A DNA stretch of 59,364 nt from JBOGEB01 sp050743125. Its GTDB lineage: Bacteria > Actinomycetota > Nitriliruptoria > Euzebyales > Egibacteraceae. Made by a program: the position numbers and the translations under genes. The stretch is from positions 1 to 59,364 of the forward strand of contig JBOGEB010000004.1 in NCBI GenBank assembly GCA_050743125.1. The letters run 5' to 3'. Shown piece by piece: positions 17,228 to 24,960 of this stretch (its first letter is position 1; each line of letters starts with the position of its first letter). The notes beneath the pieces were generated by a model. That model was not told the origin of the DNA, made no database searches, and was given only the letters and a program-made list of their open reading frames with translations.

Positions 17228-18244
17228 TTAGAACACTTCAAGATCCCCCAACGAGCAGCACCATGAGGCAAGCCTGAGGGGATCCGGACGCAGCGTCGTC
17301 AGTGGGTTCGCCACGAGGGTCATGCCCCGTCCGGGAATGGCGATAAAGCCACACCCTTTGGCGAGGATGGCCGGCTCCGTGCCCGACGCCAGGTGTGCCG
17401 TGACGTGGTCGACTCCGGTGTGCGCCGTGGCCCTCAGCAGCCGGCGCGCGGTTTGGCGGTCACCGTGACGGACAAGCACATCGGACAGGGTGAACTCCGC
17501 TAAGCGGCCGCGCCAGCGGGGCCGGCCCACAGCGAGCCCTACCAGCTCAGTGCCGTGGTGCAGCGCCAAGGCCCGGTAGTCGAGTCCAGGAGCCTCCCCG
17601 TACCGCCATCGCAGATAGGCCACGGACCGATCGGTCCGCAGCCGTCCCTTGGCGGGTGTGGCTGCGGCGAGCAGCGCACCGACCCCATCACTGTCCGCGA
17701 GGATCGCCGACACGGTCGGGAGTGCGCAGGGAGGCGGCGGCCGTGCAGGCGCATCCCGGGTCGCCTGCCGCAGGCCGCGAAGGAAGCGGAGTGGCCGGCA
17801 AAGCCGCACGGCGATAGGGACAGCGCCGACTCGCGACCAGCCCATCTCGAGGTAACCAGGCAGGCTTTGGGCATTCGGCGTGTTGAAGACGAGATCGACG
17901 TCTCCGCGGATCACTTCGAGTGCGGTACGCGTCAGTCGTGTGAAGATCCCGCGTCGCTGGTGGTCGGGATGGGTGGCCGTGTCCACCGCCCGGACCGCCT
18001 CGACCGGACGGCCATCGACGAGGAAACGCCAACGCTGAAAGATTCGAACTCCCACAATCCGCCCTTCAGCTTCGGCTATCCAGGCCATCGACCGGCCGAA
18101 GGGGTTGCGCGCGTGCTTCCACCGAAAGAAGTCGGCGCTTCGGGTCGGGCCACTGGCCAGCGTCTGTTCCAGAAGCGTGAGCACATACGGCTCGTCAGCC
18201 GGCTCGTAACGGCGGATGGTGTAGTCGACCCCGATCCGTGCCAT
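17228..18244 (-). CDS. GNAT-family acetyltransferase, polysaccharide locus
   Basis: The 338-residue protein begins with a GNAT domain: YTIRRYEPADEPYV, then AVDTATHPDHQRRGIFTRL with the acetyl-CoA pyrophosphate loop (HQRRGIF), and VFNTPNAQSLPGYLEMGW. A second half contains LRWRYGE and ends in LGDLEVF. A paralogue at 21857-22969 shares the same layout and nearly identical last residues. Probable role: transferring an acyl group to a sugar or amino-sugar of the polymer (inference). The start is two bases from the stop of the upstream Wzy-like gene, so the two are co-transcribed. Confidence 0.8.
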   Translation of the reverse strand: MARIGVDYTIRRYEPADEPYVLTLLEQTLASGPTRSADFFRWKHARNPFGRSMAWIAEAEGRIVGVRIFQRWRFLVDGRPVEAVRAVDTATHPDHQRRGIFTRLTRTALEVIRGDVDLVFNTPNAQSLPGYLEMGWSRVGAVPIAVRLCRPLRFLRGLRQATRDAPARPPPPCALPTVSAILADSDGVGALLAAATPAKGRLRTDRSVAYLRWRYGEAPGLDYRALALHHGTELVGLAVGRPRWRGRLAEFTLSDVLVRHGDRQTARRLLRATAHTGVDHVTAHLASGTEPAILAKGCGFIAIPGRGMTLVANPLTTLRPDPLRLASWCCSLGDLEVF

Positions 18245-18246
18245 TG

Positions 18247-19593
18247 CTAGTTCCGCACCCGCCGACGGTTCGCTTGCGTCGCCACCATGGGGATGGGGAG
18301 CGCCAAGAAGACCAACGCGAGCGGGAACAGTTGCGCCCGCTGCCGCGTGAGAATGCCGAAGTTGCCGACATGGGAGAACGCCACGATGAACAGCAGCGAG
18401 TACAGCGCCGCGAAGATCAGGTAGGGATTTCGTCGTAGTTGGGAGAGCAGCGTGGCCAGCCTCGGCAGCGAGATGGCCACCAGACCGAGCAGCGCCAGTC
18501 CCTCAGCCGACGCGATCAGCGACTGGGCGTTGCGGGCCTCGAAAGGGAACGGCCGGAACAGCACCGTGACGATTGCCGCTGGCAGCGCAATCGGCGACCG
18601 GACCGGAGCGGTCTCGTACTCGGAGCCCCCCTGCGTGCTCTGCTGTTGCGTGTAGGCCAGCACCGTGTCGACGCTCTCTGCCGTGCCTTGGCCCTCGACA
18701 CCGAAGAAACGCTCCGCCTGGGTGATGATCACCACGCTGAGCGCGAGGAGCACCGCCATGCCGACGACGCGCGTCACCGGACCGAAGTGCGAACGCTCGG
18801 CCGGCGACCGCCGGGCCAAGTAACCGAACACCATGCCGCAGCACAGCAGCGCGCTCATGTGGGGCCGCACCATAGTCACGCCGAGGAGGCCCAGGCAGAG
18901 TAGTGGATAGCCGCTCGCGCGATGGGTCAAGACACGCGCGATGCCGTAGGTGCTGACCCCGAGCGTGAACAGCATCCACGATTCTTTGCCGAGGCTGGAA
19001 GGCCAGAACAGCAGCGAGGGCAAAAAGAAGAGCAGCAGGGCATAGCGCACCCCGTCACCGTCCGGGTACGCGATGCGAAAGGCACGGTAGAAGCAGTAAA
19101 GGCCCCAGTAGGCGAGCCAGGAAAATACGAGAAAGCCGCCGAGCAGCGTCGGACCGGTGAAGGTGTAGACGACACCGGTGACAACCTCGATGAAGCCGGT
19201 CCCCATGAGCGGCTTGCCGAGGTCGAACACGAAGATGCCCTGCCGGAAGAGCCCTGCCAGCGCGGCGCCAGCCTGCGAGTAGGCGACCGCGTCCGCGCGG
19301 TCGTAGAGCGCGAACGTCAGGAGATACCGCCCAAATGACGCCGCCAGCTTGAAGACGAGTCCCCACATGACCAACCGCACGACGCGCGGGTCCGGCTCCA
19401 CCCGAGCCACCCGAGCGACCAGCGGCAAGCTGAGCGCAAGCAGCACCGGAGCAACGACGAGGCCGCCCCAAATGTCATAGCTGAGATGGCTTGTTGCCCA
19501 TATTGCGGCGGCAACCGCAAGGGCAATACCTCCCAGACCGGCCACCGTGAGTGTCTGGTCCCGCCCTATACGCCCAACACCAACGACGCTCAT
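18247..19593 (-). CDS. Polytopic membrane protein, putative polysaccharide polymerase (Wzy-like)
   Basis: The 448-residue protein is dominated by about ten hydrophobic segments with short loops, plus a larger polar loop after residue 290 (from FFGVEGQGTAES to about APVRS). This topology fits O-antigen/exopolysaccharide polymerases, whose sequences are poorly conserved, so the assignment rests on topology and location. Alternatives are an oligosaccharide ligase or mannosyltransferase-like protein. The sequence around its start codon is repeated near 23630-23665, in front of the second GNAT gene. Confidence 0.7.
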   Translation of the reverse strand: MSVVGVGRIGRDQTLTVAGLGGIALAVAAAIWATSHLSYDIWGGLVVAPVLLALSLPLVARVARVEPDPRVVRLVMWGLVFKLAASFGRYLLTFALYDRADAVAYSQAGAALAGLFRQGIFVFDLGKPLMGTGFIEVVTGVVYTFTGPTLLGGFLVFSWLAYWGLYCFYRAFRIAYPDGDGVRYALLLFFLPSLLFWPSSLGKESWMLFTLGVSTYGIARVLTHRASGYPLLCLGLLGVTMVRPHMSALLCCGMVFGYLARRSPAERSHFGPVTRVVGMAVLLALSVVIITQAERFFGVEGQGTAESVDTVLAYTQQQSTQGGSEYETAPVRSPIALPAAIVTVLFRPFPFEARNAQSLIASAEGLALLGLVAISLPRLATLLSQLRRNPYLIFAALYSLLFIVAFSHVGNFGILTRQRAQLFPLALVFLALPIPMVATQANRRRVRN

Positions 19594-19818
19594 CGCACTT
19601 CTTTCCCGCCCGACCTCACCTCAGCATGCCACCACCGCATGGAGATCGCCAGCGTCTCCGGATCAGCGGTGAGGGTTACGAGCACGCGGCCCTGCAGGAG
19701 GCCAGGGCTCAGCCAGAACCATCTACGACATGCCGCCTAAGGGATAGATCTCGATGTTCGCGTGCGCCCCCGCAAGGCGCTCGCAGAAATCAGGGACCCA
19801 TGGCAGCCAGGCTATCCG
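19594..19818. repeat. Non-coding stretch sharing a short repeat with about 24750-24790
   Basis: On the minus strand it contains TGGCATGCTGAGGTG and a following CGGGCGGGAAAG-type stretch upstream of the Wzy-like gene; the same 15 bases recur at 24772-24786 in a similar context. In one frame both copies read W-H-A-E-V followed by a G-K, suggesting two copies of the tail of a lost gene. Confidence 0.4.
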
Positions 19819-20346
19819 TCACCTCGCCACGGGCCAGTGCCTTACCTCCTCTTCAGTCGGCGCGACACTCGCCCATTGGCCGGCGAAGAAGACCAGAGGC
19901 TCACCGTGACCAGCCCGGAAGCGCTCAACACGGCCAAGAAACAGTACGTGATCTCCCCCGTCATACTGACGCCACGGAAGGCACTCAATAGTCGCCAGCG
20001 AGCCCGCCAGCACTGGCGCGATATCCCCCGGCCCCCACGGGATCGGGATCTCTCGATTGAGCCTCCCAGAGAAGCACAAGGCAAGATCGTGCTGACAGGC
20101 ACTCAGAACGTTGACCGCAAAGGGTCGATCCGCGAGCAACGTACAGGACCGGCTGCCTCGATCGAGCGCCACGAGAACGAGCGGCGGCTCGAGTGAAACA
20201 GAGGTGAATGCGTTCACCGTCACCCCTCGAGGCGCGGCTTCCCCGTCGTACGTCACGATCGTCACGCCGGTGGCGAAGAGACCAAGACATCTTCGCAAAT
20301 CTCGTGACTGGGACTGTGCGGTCCTTCCTTTACTACACTTCCTCAT
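19819..20346 (-). CDS. Flavin reductase-domain protein (HpaC-like fold)
   Basis: The 175-residue protein matches the flavin reductase domain family: LGLFATGVTIVTYDG, the GVTVNAFTSVSLEPPLVLVAL flavin-binding segment, and the C-terminal HVLFLGRVERFRAGHGEPLVFFAG. Family function: NAD(P)H-dependent FMN/FAD reduction, usually supplying a two-component monooxygenase. No partner monooxygenase is visible; the nearest flavoprotein is the FAD-dependent oxidoreductase just upstream (20406-21860), so they may work together (inference). The ATG lies in the same orientation 59 bases from that gene. Confidence 0.82.
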   Translation of the reverse strand: MRKCSKGRTAQSQSRDLRRCLGLFATGVTIVTYDGEAAPRGVTVNAFTSVSLEPPLVLVALDRGSRSCTLLADRPFAVNVLSACQHDLALCFSGRLNREIPIPWGPGDIAPVLAGSLATIECLPWRQYDGGDHVLFLGRVERFRAGHGEPLVFFAGQWASVAPTEEEVRHWPVAR

Positions 20347-20405
20347 GCCATCCCTCCCGCCAGAGATCGTAAGAGCCGAGGCGTATTACGGGTTGCCGCA
20401 TTGCG

Positions 20406-21860
20406 TTAGAGACGGCTCCTCAAGACGTCAACTGCCCGGCGGTGCGTCGCGAAGGCGGCATGTTGGGCAGCGGGGCTCGTGAGTTCGTCGAATTTTGTTC
20501 GGTCACCACACAGGATCGCGTTGGCAGCCTCGAGTCCCGCATGGCTGGCATGGTCGGCTCCTGGACGATTGACGAAATACAGGTTCTCGAACCCTTGGAT
20601 CTCAGTCAGCAGGCGACTTCTCGCCTCGTCCTGCCACTCCCGCCAGCTCGTGCTGGCGTCAGCACCCGCAAGCTTCAGGAGAAAGTGATCGAAGCACCCG
20701 TTCGGTTCGATCAGGTTCGATCTGGCGCATTCATCAAGAGCCAGCTTCACGAGTTCGTCGACACCGAGCCCGAATAGGTCATCTGATGCATAACAAAAGA
20801 ACTCCACGCAAAGACAGGTCTTTCCCTTAGGCACCATATCAGTATTGAAGGCGGCATAGTTCGTTATTCTCCCGGCCTTCAACGTGGGGTCTGTCACCTC
20901 GAGCCACGCATGTGGGAATCGAGGCTCCTCATCGAGGAAGAGATACACGAGAATGGTTGACCGACGTGCGTCACCTTGGCGCGCGTCAGCCTTGTCCATA
21001 CCCAGCCTTGCCGGCTCGAAGAGAAGCTGCCCGAGGAACTCGATCGGAAGGCTCGCCACGACATGCGCCGGCCGATAAATCAGCCGTTCAGGCCCAACCT
21101 GGCAAATGACGGCAGAGATGCACCTCCCGGACACGGCCAGCTCCGTTACCTGAGCATTGAAGCGAAAATAACCCCCCGACTTCCGCACCTCGCGCTCGAG
21201 CAACTCGCAGATCTGGCCGCTTCCCTTGGCCGGATGGCGCCAGTCTGGACGTGATCCTTGTTTACTAAAACCAAAGTTCAACATGCGCCCAACGGTTGGG
21301 ATAACGCCCAAGTCGGCGCCTTTGAGTTGCTCAGGTGGCGGCATCGCCGACCATCTAATTCCACGAAATTTTTCCCAGAAACCCTGGGCGAAAATCCTAC
21401 TGAAGCGACGTCCACACATCCGGTACCAATATTCCTCATAAGTCAGCGGAGGTGACCGTCCATGTTTAGCCCAAGACCACAGCAGATCGACCCCGCACGA
21501 TAGGAATAGTGGCCACGTCATTCCCCGTCGAAACCCTCGATAAGCAGACGAAAATTCTATAATTTCTCCGTTGTACAGCACTCCGAACCGATGTGGATAT
21601 GGTCGGTAGTCGCTTCCCAGCAGCTCTTTCCACAGCCCGTCGACCTCTGGAATGCGGCTATAGAGCTCCTTTCGGCCAACGTCCATGATGAACTCGCCAT
21701 GACGGATGCTCCGCAGGTACCCGCCCGCAACCTTTTCTTTTTCCAGAACTACAACGGGAGATACTCCAGCTCGACTAAGCTGATACGCGGCTGTCAGCCC
21801 AGCCGGACCTGCTCCCAGCACCAGTGTGTGTGCGGCCTCATCGGAGATCGAAGTCGTCAA
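20406..21860 (-). CDS. FAD/NAD(P)-binding oxidoreductase of the amine-oxidase/UGM-like superfamily
   Basis: The 484-residue protein starts with the dinucleotide motif VLGAGPAGLTAAYQL, then VVVLEKEKVAGGYLRS, and has the matching C-terminal FAD segment (RPGADHASHAGLEAANAIL). Proteins like this in polysaccharide loci are related to protoporphyrinogen oxidase and UDP-galactopyranose mutase; the substrate is unknown. The start was set at TTG 21860 because it overlaps the stop of the upstream GNAT gene (TTGA) and has a perfect GGAGG four bases before it; a TTG at 21905 is the other option. Codon use is less G/C biased than in neighbouring operons, consistent with transfer. Confidence 0.8.
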   Translation of the reverse strand: MTTSISDEAAHTLVLGAGPAGLTAAYQLSRAGVSPVVVLEKEKVAGGYLRSIRHGEFIMDVGRKELYSRIPEVDGLWKELLGSDYRPYPHRFGVLYNGEIIEFSSAYRGFRRGMTWPLFLSCGVDLLWSWAKHGRSPPLTYEEYWYRMCGRRFSRIFAQGFWEKFRGIRWSAMPPPEQLKGADLGVIPTVGRMLNFGFSKQGSRPDWRHPAKGSGQICELLEREVRKSGGYFRFNAQVTELAVSGRCISAVICQVGPERLIYRPAHVVASLPIEFLGQLLFEPARLGMDKADARQGDARRSTILVYLFLDEEPRFPHAWLEVTDPTLKAGRITNYAAFNTDMVPKGKTCLCVEFFCYASDDLFGLGVDELVKLALDECARSNLIEPNGCFDHFLLKLAGADASTSWREWQDEARSRLLTEIQGFENLYFVNRPGADHASHAGLEAANAILCGDRTKFDELTSPAAQHAAFATHRRAVDVLRSRL

Positions 21861-22969
21861 AAAACCTCCAAGTCGCCAATTGTCAGTCCCCAGTTCTGGA
21901 GACAAAACGGATCGACGGGAAGACTGGTTTCGAGCTGATTCACGACGAGCCGCCTCGGCTTCTGGCGCTCGGGGAACCTCAGGAGCGGGCTCTCAAGTAT
22001 GAGGTTCATGATCACTGGAGGGATCACACGAAATCCGAGTCCTCGGAGAGCCTGGCGCAGAAACGACCCTTCACGCGCGTAGGCCAGGACATAGTCGGCA
22101 GTCACAGCCGCCCTAAGCTCATCCAACAGCGCAGCGCACGTCCCCAGATCACGCTGGGTCAAGAAAATCTCCGAGAGAAGTACCTCTCTCATGTTCAATC
22201 GCATCCCTGTGCGGACGATGGCGGTCGCCAGGGGATCGTCGGGCGAGCCCACGAACACGACGGAGTAGGTAAGATTGGGGTGCTTGGTATACCGCCACTG
22301 CAAGTACTCGACCGATCGAGACGTGCTGATCGTGCGAACGTATGGTTCCATTGCTCGGGACTCGGCAAGCAGCTTCGCCATTACCTCACTCTGATGCAGA
22401 ATGGTCCAGGCGCTAAACAGATGTCCTCCTGAGGGCTCTGATCGACCTCGCCCAGGACTATGCAGGCCGAGGCCAGTCCCTGCCAAGTTTAGGAAAACAT
22501 GGTGTGGCCTCAGTATAAGAATCAAGGGGGCCACGGTGCCCACATCACGCCATCCCATTCTCAGGTACCCGGGGCGGGAACTCACGTTCGGCGTGTTGAA
22601 AATGAGAGAAACATTGGCTCGCTTTACATCATTGATCGACTGTTTGGTGAGGGTGGAGAAGACGCCGATTCTCCGGTAGGCGGGGTGCGTCGCGGTATCG
22701 ACCGCCTGGACCGCCTTCACCGTCTGACCGTTCATTTGGAACTGCCATTGCAGAAAGGCACGCAGACCGATCACTCGCCCTGACGGCTCGCAAGCCACCC
22801 GTAGGAACGACGGCCCAAAGGGGTTCTCGAAGTGTTTCCACCTCCAGAACTCCGGGGTGCGTCTAGTGCCCTCTGCATCCCTTAAAACGTGCCTTAAGAG
22901 TTCCAGCACGGACTCCTCGTCGCCAGGCTCATACGGCCGCATCACGAGGCATTGCTGAGTCGTAGTCAT
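21857..22969 (-). CDS. GNAT-family acetyltransferase, second copy
   Basis: The 370-residue paralogue of the protein at 17228-18244 shares RPYEPGDEE at the N terminus, FWRWKHFENPFGPS, AVDTATHPAYRRIGVFSTL as acetyl-CoA loop, IFNTPNVSSRPGYLRMGW, YLQWRYTKHP and the final IGDLEVF. The role is probably acylation of a polymer sugar (inference). ATG 22969 overlaps by one base (TGATG) the stop codon of the small upstream frame, indicating coupling, and its own stop overlaps the start of the FAD oxidoreductase. It is clearly diverged from copy 1 and lower in G/C. Confidence 0.78.
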   Translation of the reverse strand: MTTTQQCLVMRPYEPGDEESVLELLRHVLRDAEGTRRTPEFWRWKHFENPFGPSFLRVACEPSGRVIGLRAFLQWQFQMNGQTVKAVQAVDTATHPAYRRIGVFSTLTKQSINDVKRANVSLIFNTPNVSSRPGYLRMGWRDVGTVAPLILILRPHHVFLNLAGTGLGLHSPGRGRSEPSGGHLFSAWTILHQSEVMAKLLAESRAMEPYVRTISTSRSVEYLQWRYTKHPNLTYSVVFVGSPDDPLATAIVRTGMRLNMREVLLSEIFLTQRDLGTCAALLDELRAAVTADYVLAYAREGSFLRQALRGLGFRVIPPVIMNLILESPLLRFPERQKPRRLVVNQLETSLPVDPFCLQNWGLTIGDLEVF

Positions 22970-23340
22970 CAGCAGACCGATTCTAAGACATTCCAGGAGA
23001 CGGTTTCGCCATGTAAGCGCCCTGCAGATCGACGCGGCGTGGAGCATAGGTGTGCAGCCACAGCGACGGGAGGAAATACGTCAAGCCTGTCCAGCATGAC
23101 GGGGAAGCTCGCACCAAACCGTCGATGCAGGTCAACAGCACGGTCGAGCATGAGACGTTTACGCACCGTACTAGCGTCATCAGCAGCAAGCGGACGTGCC
23201 CCCGAGCAATGGCCAAAACAAGCCGAAGTCGCCAATAGGCATCTACTCAGGCATTCCAGGATCCGCCTCACGGCAGATGCCAGTGGAATTGCATCAACAG
23301 TGCTGCCCGTTCCGCTATCGACATATTTTCCCGTCTTCAC
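22969..23340 (-). CDS. Small unknown protein coupled to the second GNAT gene, possibly a gene remnant
   Basis: This 123-residue frame ends in TGA sharing one base with the GNAT start (TGATG), which suggests a translated gene. I do not recognise the product. It has no membrane segment, and the stretch LMLDRAVDLHRRFGASFPVMLDRLD looks protein-like, whereas the region before it is Cys-rich and irregular. The region lies where the Wzy-like gene stands in the first copy of the block, and nearby sequence carries decayed genes, so it may be the surviving end of a frameshifted gene. Confidence 0.35.
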   Translation of the reverse strand: MKTGKYVDSGTGSTVDAIPLASAVRRILECLSRCLLATSACFGHCSGARPLAADDASTVRKRLMLDRAVDLHRRFGASFPVMLDRLDVFPPVAVAAHLCSTPRRSAGRLHGETVSWNVLESVC

Positions 23341-23670
23341 CTACCGACAGGTGAAGGTGCCCCCACGACCAGACACGTTCCCGGCAGAGAGCGACTGCCC
23401 ATAGTCGCTTATGCCCTAGTGCATGGGCATCGCGTCATACCACGTCCCGTCTTCGCTGCCACGCCTCAGACCGATGACCCGCCATAACGACACAGCTACT
23501 TTAGGCTTCCCGCCCGCTGTGGTCAATGCCAACAAGAAAGGCCATGCACAGGTTTTGGGTCAAGTTGATGCATGAGCCTGGATTATGCCACGCAGCGCAC
23601 ATGGTGGGCGGTCATTCCTACCCGCCGGACACGCTCAACGCCAACGACGCTCACCACACCTTCCCTCTAC
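23341..23670. repeat. Degraded stretch with duplicated start of the Wzy-like gene
   Basis: On the minus strand near 23630-23665 the sequence GTGAGCGTCGTTGGCGTTG would read V-S-V-V-G-V, matching M-S-V-V-G-V at the start of the Wzy-like gene at 19593, with similar bases upstream. The frame stops after about 23 codons. The rest shows nothing recognisable. Confidence 0.45.
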
Positions 23671-24443
23671 TCAGTCCTTGAACGTAACCGCCTGTCCAGT
23701 GGGCAGGGGCCACGGCCGCTCCGGTATGCGCACAAAGTACTCATCGACGGGGACCCGAGCGGAGTGCCGATACGGATAGAAACCATAATCATCGAATACC
23801 ATGACGCTCCGGAACACAAGCGCGGCCAGAACCATTCGCAACAGTCCTCACCGAAGGATAGATACCGACATCAACGTGAACAAATGGATAACACTTGACC
23901 GCGGCCACCTCCTTGAAGGTATCAGGCATAAGACCGGGATGGAAATGACAGAACGGATAATCCTGAAGCCCTCGCTGGCAGGACCCCAGTGAGGTGTCGG
24001 AGAAGTCGCCGGGGCATGATAATCGCGCTCGGGCACGGCAGTATCCGGCATCCCGCAGAAGGTATCAAAGGGATCCAGCCGAGAAATGGGCACATTTGCT
24101 CAGCAATGGTGCCTGCCAGCAGCTGCCCCGTGCTGCCAGAGTAGACGCCGCACTCGGCAACGACTGCCTCGGGGAATCGACGGACGGCTTCTCGGCAGAG
24201 TTGATACAGCACGAAACAACGGTCAGGCGCGACGGTCAACCTACCGCCGGCTCGAACCTCCCCGAGAAGGCGAGCAAAATCCTCACCTTCTCCATTCCCG
24301 AACCAGGGCGTATAGACCCGGTTTCTCGACGGCACGTAAAGAGAATAAATTCGCCCATTGTAAAACTTATCGAGGCTTTTCCAGGCGGCGTACCAGGGCC
24401 GTCGCATGACCCTAGCGAGCCATGAAAGCTCCGCACCACGCAT
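23671..24443 (-). pseudogene. Frameshifted TylF-type (macrocin O-methyltransferase) pseudogene
   Basis: The first frame (24443 to about 24095) gives RFPEAVVAECGVYSGSTGQLLA, the TylF-family SAM motif. The match continues in three or more other frames: DPFDTFCGMPDTAVPERDYH (about 24075-24010), then GDFSDTSLGS and FVHVDVGIYPS (to about 23845), then EDCCEWFWPRL, and finally VMVFDDYGFYP and PLPTGQAVTFKD before a stop at 23671. These segments occur in the correct order and spacing for a full-length family member, so a whole gene is present with at least four frameshifts. It would have O-methylated a sugar in the polymer. The alternative is local sequencing error, but the neighbouring genes are intact. 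Confidence 0.75.
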
Positions 24444-24960
24444 GCCCTTGCCTTCTGTCGAGTTGAACGTCTGCCAAGTAATGATTTATAGGCCCTACGT
24501 GCCAGAGATTACAAGCGCCCAAATAGGCTGGCCACAGGGTCAAACTTTTGTGCATCCACAGGACTCTTACCGTACCTCTTGGGCAGTGGCGATCTGGCCT
24601 GTTGTGGATAAGAGGACCGGATGAGCCGAAAGGTAGGCAAGCATCGCACCATGCGAGTGCTGCCGTACCTGATCACCGACCCTCTCGCAGAAGCTGAGCA
24701 TGAGCAGTACTAGGTAGACGACAAGTCCGCCCAAATGATATAGCCGCGCCCTTTCCCGTCCGGCGCCACCTCAGCATGCCACTATTGCGGAGTAATCATC
24801 AGCGCCAAGAAGAACCTTGACGGCCCCCCGGTATGTCGCTAGATCATGGAGTACTGACTGGCGGTTGTATTCTTTCGGGACCCACTACTGGCAAGCAAGT
24901 GGTGGGCATGTGAGATAAATCGTTTGCGTCGGGAAGCGACCTTGCGGGAAGGCGGTACAC
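24444..24960. other. Intergenic stretch with remnant sequence
   Basis: There is no intact gene. It carries the second copy of the 15-base TGGCATGCTGAGGTG (minus strand, 24772-24786). One minus-strand frame reads HLGGLVVYLVLLMLSFCERVG, which looks like part of a membrane protein but is soon interrupted. It also contains the promoter region of the plus-strand G8-domain gene at 24961. Confidence 0.3.
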
